Shown here piece by piece: positions 1 to 5,577 of a stretch of 10,656 nucleotides of DNA; the first letter of the stretch is position 1, and each line of letters opens with the position of its first letter. Origin of the DNA: JBMORL01 sp049322335. GTDB taxonomy: Bacteria > Bacteroidota > Bacteroidia > Flavobacteriales_D > UBA2798. The stretch is taken from contig JBMORL010000083.1 of the NCBI GenBank assembly GCA_049322335.1, positions 1 through 10,656 on the forward strand, given 5' to 3'. Both the position numbers and the translations under genes were made by a program. The notes below the pieces were generated by a model that saw only the letters and a program-made list of their open reading frames with translations, did not search any database and was not told the DNA's origin.

Positions 1-2
1 AA

Positions 3-560
3 GTGGAATTAACAGGTGCAGGTGCACAGTTCGGATTTCAAACGGTGTCACTTATCAATTCTTCCAACGCCAATGCAGGTAATTTTACTGCTCTTACGTC
101 CAATGCAAAAGTGGTGACACTCAATGGAAGAAAATACGGAGAACAGGTATCACGCAGCACCAGTGGCCTTTTTCAGTTTCAGTGGAACGCCCCGGCATCC
201 GGATCGGGTGATGTAAAATTTTATGCAGCTGGCATTGCCTGTAATGCCAACGGAACCACTTCAGGCGACCAGGCAATTACTTCACCATCTTTAACCATTT
301 CTGAAGTAACAACGGGCATCGTTGAATCTTCAGAGGAAATAATTTCCGTTTACCCGAATCCTGCAGTTGATCTTGTTACAATAAATATCCCCGGAAAAAT
401 ATTTCATGTGTCTGCGTTTGATGCCGGTGGAAAGGAAGTGTTTTCTTCCGGCAACATTAATTCTCAAACCGTTATTCCGGTTTCCGGATGGCCGGATGGA
501 TTTTATCTTATCCGGTTCTCGGGAGAAGTAAATGATGCCAGAATATTTCTAAAAAAATAG
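3..560 (+). CDS. Secreted or surface protein, C-terminal part: Reeler-like (choice-of-anchor V) domain plus T9SS sorting domain
   Basis: This is the 3' end of a larger gene. The frame is open to the left edge, and the GTG at position 3 is probably an internal valine rather than a start. Visible residues 1-100 read like the Reeler-like 'choice-of-anchor V' domain of Bacteroidota surface proteins (GFQTVSL, TLNGRKYGEQ, FQFQWNAPASGSGDVKFYAAG, with a Cys at residue 80). After a short linker, residues 116-185 form a type A sorting domain: VYPNP at 116-120, then GWPDGFYLIRF and a basic KK end. In this family the domain directs export across the outer membrane by the type IX secretion system and is then removed. 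The function of the mature protein cannot be told because its N-terminal part is missing. The stop codon (558-560) overlaps the 3' end of the convergent ligase gene. The sorting domain call is firm; the Reeler-like call is likely. Confidence 0.88.
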   Translation: MELTGAGAQFGFQTVSLINSSNANAGNFTALTSNAKVVTLNGRKYGEQVSRSTSGLFQFQWNAPASGSGDVKFYAAGIACNANGTTSGDQAITSPSLTISEVTTGIVESSEEIISVYPNPAVDLVTINIPGKIFHVSAFDAGGKEVFSSGNINSQTVIPVSGWPDGFYLIRFSGEVNDARIFLKK

Positions 561-2096
561 TTCAGGAAAAATAAGTTTATCTTTCCTGATCATTTTATGC
601 AGCAAATCATAATCGATCTTTGAAAAATGCCGCGGATCTTTCGGTATTTTTTTTAAAAAAATAATTTTATCAAACAGTAGTCCTGTTGAGTTGATCAGTT
701 TTTTTGTCTTTTCACTGCTTTCATTGCTTTTTAGTTCGCAAACTATTATTTTTTTTTCTTCGGTAAATAAAACGGTTCCACTGGTTATGCCTTCCAGTGA
801 TTTAAGCACTGCTTCATATACAAAAGGCGAAATCCATCCGCTCGTATTGAAAAATAATTGTTTGCATCTTCCTGCCAGCCATAATTTGCCATTCTCATCT
901 ATAATTCCGGCATCTCCTGTCCGGTGCCAGATTTTTCCACTGGCAACGATCTTGTTCCCGCGAAACGCATCGGCATTGTTAAGGTAGTTTTCCACCACAT
1001 GTTTTCCGCTTACCACAATTTCTCCTGTTTCTCCCTGATTTTTTAATAACGAATTCCATGTCTCACCGGTAATATTTCCCAGAGGTTCGCTGGTAATGGA
1101 AATAATTTTTACTTCAGCAGAAGGATCAATTTCTCCTGCAGCAAGTCCTTTATAGATCAGGTGAATTTTGTTATCTGCAATTTCTCCTGCAGAAATCATA
1201 CTTATCGGCTCGGCTTCGGTAGAACCATAAACCACCTGAACACTGCTGCCCGGGAAAGTTTGTATCAGTTTTTCTGCATCACAGGGAAAAACAGGAGCAC
1301 CACCTGTAAATATTTTAAGGCAAAGATCTGATGGCTGATTTTTACGGCAAAGCTCAAGGGTAAAGTAAGGTGAAGCAATAAGTATGTTTACTTTTTCTTT
1401 CCGTATCTGGCTGTAAATATTTTCAGGAATTGTTCGCCAGGGTTTTGAAGGTTTAAATTTTGCCATTACGGATGTGGCACCGCAACCCAACCCGATGAGC
1501 AATACAATCGGTAATGTGGTCATCACCACGTCTCCGTTTTTCATGCCGGTTTTTTTTAGCAAAGCTGAAAACTGGGCCTGTAATATTCCATGAGTCCGTA
1601 TAGCAGCTTTTGGAATTCCTGTACTCCCGGTGGTGAATGTAATTAATGCCGGATCATCCCAATGACATTGCGCAAATGCTGCTAAAGTACCCGATTCGTT
1701 ATTTGATTCGCTCATCCAAATTGGAATTTTTCGTAATTCACGGATAAAAAAAGCAATACAACGATACCTGAAAGGAGCAATAAATGCTTTGCAGCCTGCT
1801 ATTCTGCAACATACTTCCAATCGTTTTTTACTTACCCACTCATCCACGAATACCGGAACAGCACCATTATAAAAAAGGGCAAGAACATTGATGTAAAGAT
1901 TCTCTGACATGGGAACAAACACAAGCACGCGATCACCTTTTTTAATGCCTCTTTTTTTAAAAAAGAAAGCGCGCGATTTTACTTTTTCAAGAAGTTCACC
2001 ATAAGATAAATTTATTTTTCCCCTGATAGCCGGTGAATCTGGATGTTTTGCAGCGGCAGAAACAAAAAAAGAGATGATATTGTTATTTTCCGCCAT
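549..2096 (-). CDS. OleC-like AMP-dependent synthetase/ligase (acyl-adenylating enzyme)
   Basis: A member of the ANL adenylating superfamily, 515 residues, which activates a carboxylic acid as acyl-AMP using ATP. Motifs in order: the P-loop FTTGSTGIPK at 154-163, GGAPVFP at 275-281, YGSTEAEP at 290-297, the GETGEIVVSG segment at 365-374, WHRTGDAGIIDENGKLWLAG at 400-419 with the ribose-binding Asp405, and the C-terminal catalytic lysine Lys503 in DPRHFSKID. The YGSTEAEP, HRTGD and DPRHxxKI patterns resemble OleC, the beta-lactone synthetase of olefin biosynthesis, and its 'fatty acid CoA ligase family' relatives more than ordinary acetyl- or long-chain acyl-CoA synthetases. No OleA, OleB or OleD is nearby, so the substrate is open: beta-hydroxy acid, fatty acid or another lipid acid. 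The ATG lies 14 bases inside the SRPBCC gene, implying translational coupling. It is the last gene of the block. The adenylating function is firm; the OleC-like assignment is from remembered motifs. Confidence 0.88.
   Translation of the reverse strand: MAENNNIISFFVSAAAKHPDSPAIRGKINLSYGELLEKVKSRAFFFKKRGIKKGDRVLVFVPMSENLYINVLALFYNGAVPVFVDEWVSKKRLEVCCRIAGCKAFIAPFRYRCIAFFIRELRKIPIWMSESNNESGTLAAFAQCHWDDPALITFTTGSTGIPKAAIRTHGILQAQFSALLKKTGMKNGDVVMTTLPIVLLIGLGCGATSVMAKFKPSKPWRTIPENIYSQIRKEKVNILIASPYFTLELCRKNQPSDLCLKIFTGGAPVFPCDAEKLIQTFPGSSVQVVYGSTEAEPISMISAGEIADNKIHLIYKGLAAGEIDPSAEVKIISITSEPLGNITGETWNSLLKNQGETGEIVVSGKHVVENYLNNADAFRGNKIVASGKIWHRTGDAGIIDENGKLWLAGRCKQLFFNTSGWISPFVYEAVLKSLEGITSGTVLFTEEKKIIVCELKSNESSEKTKKLINSTGLLFDKIIFLKKIPKDPRHFSKIDYDLLHKMIRKDKLIFPELFF
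562..589. terminator. Possible bidirectional terminator hairpin at the convergent gene ends
   Basis: TCAGGAAA (562-569) and TTTCCTGA (582-589) form a perfect 8-base-pair stem. Three further pairs are possible inside it (571-573 with 578-580). On the plus strand the hairpin starts one base after the stop of the T9SS gene and is followed by TCATTTTA. On the minus strand it is followed, after five bases, by an uninterrupted run of seven T (the A run at 551-557), the usual layout of an intrinsic terminator. The stem has only three G-C pairs, so it is moderate in strength. It lies within the last codons of the ligase gene rather than beyond them. Confidence 0.45.
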
Positions 2097-2676
2097 AAAT
2101 ATTTTCCGTATAGATTTTTATATTTTGCAGATTCTTCCTGAAAATATCTGAAACTTTATAGGCAGCATAATACATTTTTAATTCATCGGTGAAACTGGCT
2201 TTGCCTTCATCAAAGAACAGGGTAAAAGTAAGGCGACATGAATTTTTTCCTGTTTTTTCATACAGTTGTTCTGTTAATAAATGATTTGCAGCAAAAGAAA
2301 ATTCATGCATATTAAAAATATTCAATCTTCTTTTTTTTCCGTATTCAGCTATTAATATGGTTTCATCCCACCTGGAACCGCTTTCGTCTTCCCTGGTAAA
2401 ACATCTTCTTTGTGATCCCGGCATTCCGTCAGCTGCGTCTGAAGAATTAAGAGAAGAAATATGATCAACAAAAACCGACCAAATTGCTGCATTTTCTGAA
2501 TGGCCAAGATAATCGTATACTATTTCAGCGGGAGCATCAATTTCTATAGATTCTTTTACTGCTTTATAAGGAAGATCATTATGTGAACCATAAGGGCTGA
2601 AAATAATCATTCCTGAAAGCAACACTACGAAGCAGCCGGATAAGATGAATATAAAAATAACAATTTTTCTTTTCAT
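2083..2676 (-). CDS. Membrane-anchored SRPBCC (START/polyketide-cyclase-like) protein
   Basis: A protein of 197 residues. A basic start (MKRK) and a hydrophobic stretch at about 4-26 form a membrane anchor. LSGC at 12-15 also resembles a lipobox, but hydrophobic residues continue after the Cys, so a plain transmembrane anchor is at least as likely. Residues 38-190 fit the SRPBCC helix-grip fold: the first strand and helix ESIEIDAPAEIVYDYLGHSE, a WSVFVDHI segment, SRWDETI in the sheet, and a long C-terminal amphipathic helix (about 160-190). The fold encloses a hydrophobic pocket; members bind or transform lipids, polyketides and aromatic compounds. No catalytic residue can be named. The ATG overlaps the stop of the GNAT-like gene (ATGA), and its own stop overlaps the ligase start by 14 bases. 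A role in holding or presenting a hydrophobic intermediate at the membrane is inferred. Confidence 0.75.
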   Translation of the reverse strand: MKRKIVIFIFILSGCFVVLLSGMIIFSPYGSHNDLPYKAVKESIEIDAPAEIVYDYLGHSENAAIWSVFVDHISSLNSSDAADGMPGSQRRCFTREDESGSRWDETILIAEYGKKRRLNIFNMHEFSFAANHLLTEQLYEKTGKNSCRLTFTLFFDEGKASFTDELKMYYAAYKVSDIFRKNLQNIKIYTENIYGGK

Positions 2677-3656
2677 ATCTGATCATTTTTAAATGATTTG
2701 ATATATAGCCGGTACCTGGAAGAAATATTTCCATGATAATTGGAGGATACTTTTACTGACGCATTATTTTCGATCATCAATGCATGAATAAGGTAACTGT
2801 AATTATTTTCGAAAGCATATTGCGTGATGAGTCCTGAAAGTACATTGGCAATTCCTTTATATTTTTCATTGTTATCGCGGGCAAGGGTTTTTACGATCAA
2901 TCCTTTTTGATTTTTATTAAGCAGATCATCCAGTCCGAAAATAAATCCTGCCGGTTGTCCGTTATCTTCGGCAATAAAAATAATATTTTCATTCATTACA
3001 GAAAGCAGGGGCTCGTATAATGCCAAAAATTCAGTTTCACTTAACGGTGTATAAAGAAAATTTTCTGAAAATGTTTTTATGCAGAGCGGATATAATTTAT
3101 TAATTTCCTCATAAAAATTATTTTTTCTGAATTTCCTGAACTCAATGTTTTCATTTTCCAATTCTGCTTTTCTGTTTTTTGTGCGTTCATCCATCGGGTG
3201 AAGAAGTGTTTGCCGGCTACTGATATAGTCTGCAAGTATGTCAAAACCACTGAGGTGAAATTGCTCAGGATACCAATCGGGCTGATCGGGCTCCAGGAAA
3301 AAAGGATTTCCGGTTTTTTCCACACAAAACCTGTATGCATTCCACGTAGAGCCATTCATGGGGCCAATAAGGTAATCGATATCATTTTCGGTACAGGTTT
3401 GAAATATATGTTGAAAAAGTTTTTCTGAAATGTAAAAATCGTTTTCGCATTCATAATTTCCGAGAAGAAAAGTTTTTTTACCGTTATGAGAAATACCCGG
3501 GTTAAAGTAAAGGGCTGCACATGCCCTGGTATTTCCGTTTTCTTCGATGGAAAAACTTCTGAACAAATATTTTTCATTAAGCTTTGATTGGCCCTGCCAT
3601 TTTTTTCCATCAGTAATTCCTGATGATGTAATACGCATATGCGGGGTGGTTTTCAT
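2673..3656 (-). CDS. GNAT-like acyltransferase, possibly with two GNAT-type halves
   Basis: A soluble protein of 327 residues with no signal peptide. The N-terminal half includes KTFLLGNYECENDF (61-74) and DYLIGPMNGSTWNAYRF (94-110), a pattern I associate with GNAT-related proteins of unknown substrate. The C-terminal half (about 171-322) follows a GNAT order: an acceptor-side segment, IIFIAEDNGQPAGFIFG (225-241) as the two central strands, LIVKTLARDNNEKYKGIANVL (253-273) as strand plus acyl-CoA-binding loop and helix, then LIHALMIENNASVKVSSNYH (289-308). The pyrophosphate loop is degenerate compared with the usual Q/RxxGxG/A. Family members transfer an acyl group from acyl-CoA (or acyl carrier) to an amine or hydroxyl; the substrate is unknown here. 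It overlaps both neighbours by 4 bases (ATGA). Given the BtaA-like enzyme in the same block, acylation of an aminocarboxypropyl lipid is one candidate role (inference). Confidence 0.7.
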   Translation of the reverse strand: MKTTPHMRITSSGITDGKKWQGQSKLNEKYLFRSFSIEENGNTRACAALYFNPGISHNGKKTFLLGNYECENDFYISEKLFQHIFQTCTENDIDYLIGPMNGSTWNAYRFCVEKTGNPFFLEPDQPDWYPEQFHLSGFDILADYISSRQTLLHPMDERTKNRKAELENENIEFRKFRKNNFYEEINKLYPLCIKTFSENFLYTPLSETEFLALYEPLLSVMNENIIFIAEDNGQPAGFIFGLDDLLNKNQKGLIVKTLARDNNEKYKGIANVLSGLITQYAFENNYSYLIHALMIENNASVKVSSNYHGNISSRYRLYIKSFKNDQI

Positions 3657-4327
3657 AAAACAAACAGGAGTAATAATAGGGTTAACGGAATAGAAAGGTT
3701 ATCAGTTCCTTTCTGACTTAGCGCTTCTGCAACAGTTGAAAAAAAAGAAAGGATAATAGAAAATGAAATTAATTTCAGGAAGGTAATGTCAGGAGTAAAA
3801 GAGCGCATTAACAGTAGAATGATCAAAAATGCAGATATAAAGAAAGCGGCAGACCCGGTTAATGTTTTGGTTTCATGAAAAACGGTATATTTTCCTGCCG
3901 GCCATTTTTTCCCACACAATGCAGCAAGCGGATCACTGATGGCAAGAACCAGCATAGGTGCATAGAAATATAAAAGGCTGCCGGTGTAGAGCCATGAATG
4001 AAAACAAATATAAACAGAAGCCGGAAACAGGAATGATCCCCATGTCGTTCTGCCTACTTTATTGATGGATTTCAAAAAATTATAACGTATACTGATAAAT
4101 AACAATAATGCGAATGATGAACAAAGAAAAAGTGCCTGCCAGTGATTTTCCAGTAAAAGTGGAAAAGCGAGCGTAAGTAGTCCGGATGATACATGAACAA
4201 ATTTTCGGGTAAGTTCAGTTTTTATTTTCAGGTAATGGAAAAATAATTCGCCCAGGATAAAAATGACGATAAATGCTGCTGAAAGCAAAATCGTATAGAG
4301 CCATCCGTTATCATCAACCGGCCACAT
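3653..4327 (-). CDS. Dolichol/phytol/diacylglycerol kinase-family integral membrane protein
   Basis: A protein of 224 residues with about six or seven hydrophobic segments (11-30, 47-59, 64-80, 98-119, 121-137, 157-174, 186-201, 211-224). Signature elements of the SEC59/VTE5/Dgk1 family (CTP-dependent lipid-alcohol kinases, related to CDP-diglyceride synthetases) are present: ELTRKFVHVSSG at 38-49, GRTTWGSFLFP at 92-102, LAISDPLAALCGKKW at 128-142 with Asp132, ETKTLTGSAAFF at 152-163, and AEALSQKGTDNLSIPL at 200-215. Members phosphorylate dolichol, phytol, other prenyl alcohols or diacylglycerol in the membrane. The substrate cannot be read from the sequence. With a prenyltransferase and HMG-CoA reductase close by, a prenyl alcohol or prenyl-glycerol lipid is plausible (inference). 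The start overlaps the DUF3419 gene by 14 bases and the stop overlaps the GNAT-like gene by 4. Confidence 0.85.
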   Translation of the reverse strand: MWPVDDNGWLYTILLSAAFIVIFILGELFFHYLKIKTELTRKFVHVSSGLLTLAFPLLLENHWQALFLCSSFALLLFISIRYNFLKSINKVGRTTWGSFLFPASVYICFHSWLYTGSLLYFYAPMLVLAISDPLAALCGKKWPAGKYTVFHETKTLTGSAAFFISAFLIILLLMRSFTPDITFLKLISFSIILSFFSTVAEALSQKGTDNLSIPLTLLLLLFVL

Positions 4328-5402
4328 CTATACAAAATTTATGGTAAAAAAATCCCTTATCAATTTTAGTCAGTTCTTCAGAAAGCGATTCATTGCGTTT
4401 TACTTCTCCCGGCAATACCTCACTCATATTCCGGGGCACCATCAGGTTCCAGTAAGCAAATTTTGCATTTGTTTCTGCAGCAGAAAATAATTTCATAGAT
4501 ATTTCCCTGAAAACATCTTCGGGAAGATATTCAAAAATATCCGATAAGTTAAATCCGTCAAATTTTCCGTTTTCACCGGCAATGTCCTGGATAAGTCCTT
4601 TTTTAAGGATTATTTTCCCCACCTGGTTTTGAATCAGAGAATAGTTCTCTTCCTTTACATAATGTGGCAACCGGTTTCCATATTGTCCCTGCAGAATAAA
4701 ATGAAGCATATAGTTGTCCCGGGCTGCAACAGAAGACAAATGAGCAGCTGACCTGGCAAAAATATAATCCGAAACATTCATTTTCACCTGTTCAAGAAAT
4801 TTCGGATCACGCCCGAATTTTCCCATTACGAATTTGCTGAAAAACAACCTGAAAAATATTCTCCACCTCCGGTTGTTCCATGTATCGTTGTAGAACTTTT
4901 GCTGATCGCTTTCATTTTTTCCGGCAAACATTTTTTCCCGGTTTTTTTTGCTGTGGATGAGTGGCAGAATCCGTTTCGAAAAAAAGCGAAAATATTTTTC
5001 AAATTTTCCGTTAAATATTATTCCATTTTCAATTTCTCTTTTGTGGTTATCCCAATACAGTTTCGATTCTGAATCAAGATCTTTTTTAAAGCGCTGGTAA
5101 ATATCCCAACGTTCATAACATTCCCGAAAACCGGCAAACCGCAGGTAATTTTCGCGGTCGAGGTTACGTATAGCGGCAATTTTCAATGCAGTGAGAAAAA
5201 GCTGGGTGGAATTTACATCGGCAGCAATGATTTCTTTCGGCCGGGTGGTGAGAAGAGAAAAAGTATTATCACCGGCCGAACAAATGCTGATGAGCCGGCT
5301 TCCCACCCGGGGTTGTAGTCCCTGTATGAGCAATTCAGCATCTTCCCAGCAATTGGCATAGCGGATAAAATCAAATTTTATATCTCCAAGGTCTTTGCTC
5401 AT
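4314..5402 (-). CDS. DUF3419/BtaA-like S-adenosylmethionine 3-amino-3-carboxypropyltransferase
   Basis: A protein of 362 residues, first gene of the distal five-gene block. The N-terminus DFIRYANCWEDAELLIQGL (11-29) followed by LISICSAGDNTFSLL (37-51) and IIAADVNSTQLFLTALKIAA (58-77) is the hallmark start of the DUF3419/BtaA family. It has the glycine-containing SAM loop at 41-46 and acidic Asp62 and Asn64. FARSAAHLSSVAARDNYMLH (215-234) and FDGFNLSDIFEYL (281-293) complete the Rossmann-like core. BtaA moves the 3-amino-3-carboxypropyl group of S-adenosylmethionine to the free hydroxyl of diacylglycerol, the first step of betaine lipid synthesis. No BtaB-type N-methyltransferase follows, so the end product may differ from DGTS. 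The ATG is chosen because the family motif begins within about ten residues of it. Family membership is strong; the acceptor lipid is unknown. Confidence 0.87.
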   Translation of the reverse strand: MSKDLGDIKFDFIRYANCWEDAELLIQGLQPRVGSRLISICSAGDNTFSLLTTRPKEIIAADVNSTQLFLTALKIAAIRNLDRENYLRFAGFRECYERWDIYQRFKKDLDSESKLYWDNHKREIENGIIFNGKFEKYFRFFSKRILPLIHSKKNREKMFAGKNESDQQKFYNDTWNNRRWRIFFRLFFSKFVMGKFGRDPKFLEQVKMNVSDYIFARSAAHLSSVAARDNYMLHFILQGQYGNRLPHYVKEENYSLIQNQVGKIILKKGLIQDIAGENGKFDGFNLSDIFEYLPEDVFREISMKLFSAAETNAKFAYWNLMVPRNMSEVLPGEVKRNESLSEELTKIDKGFFYHKFCIDVAG

Positions 5403-5407
5403 TTTTA

Positions 5408-5415
5408 CAAACTTA
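5408..5415 (-). promoter_or_regulatory. Candidate Bacteroidota -7 element before the DUF3419 gene
   Basis: On the minus strand this reads TAAGTTTG, a full match to the TAnnTTTG -7 consensus of Bacteroidota primary sigma factor promoters. It ends five bases before the ATG of the DUF3419 gene, which would give an almost leaderless transcript. No TTTG-type -33 element is seen at the expected spacing, and such an 8-mer can occur by chance in AT-rich DNA. Confidence 0.35.
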
Positions 5416-5562
5416 CTTTACGCTCATTTACTTTTAGCTGCAGATGACTTACTGTTAAATCAATTTTAAAATTACCCGGATTATTTTTTCCGGCAGGTCT
5501 TTTTCTTTAAAAAACTGATATTAATAATAGATTAAATTCTGCATATATTCCTATAAAATATA

Positions 5563-5570
5563 CAAATTTA
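5563..5570 (-). promoter_or_regulatory. Second candidate -7 element in the inter-block gap
   Basis: On the minus strand this reads TAAATTTG, again matching TAnnTTTG, starting seven bases after the dikinase stop codon. Transcription from it would give a leader of roughly 155 bases before the DUF3419 gene. No clear -33 element precedes it. It competes with the element at 5408-5415 as the promoter of the distal block; either or neither may be real. Confidence 0.25.
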
Positions 5571-5577
5571 TGTTCGT

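Larger units (their letters stand above)
5403..5577. other. Intergenic gap between the two minus-strand gene blocks
   Basis: These 175 very AT-rich bases are the only non-coding stretch among the eight minus-strand genes. I see no conserved small ORF or RNA gene. It holds two TAnnTTTG elements reading on the minus strand (listed separately), a perfect 12-base palindrome AATTTTAAAATT (5462-5473), an AT-only inverted repeat (5544-5549 with 5557-5562) and a 4-base-pair CCGG repeat around 5476-5495. None makes a convincing intrinsic terminator, so read-through from the upstream block is possible. Confidence 0.6.

Noticed and set aside
740..770. Long T runs in the plus strand (for example near 750) as slippage or phase-variation tracts
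   Set aside because: They encode Lys-rich stretches on the minus strand with the frame intact, and similar A/T runs are scattered through the window, so nothing singles them out.
3077..3610. Two other-frame minus-strand ORFs inside the GNAT-like gene
   Set aside because: They overlap the supported frame, lack family motifs, and the supported frame alone has coupled ATGA junctions with both neighbours.
4314..5402. Assigning the symbol btaA
   Set aside because: Family membership is clear, but the family includes uncharacterised members, no btaB is present and the acceptor lipid is unknown.
5475..5500. CCGG inverted repeat near T-rich DNA as a terminator between the two blocks
   Set aside because: The stem is only four base pairs and does not extend on either side, with a ten-base loop. 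It is too weak to call.
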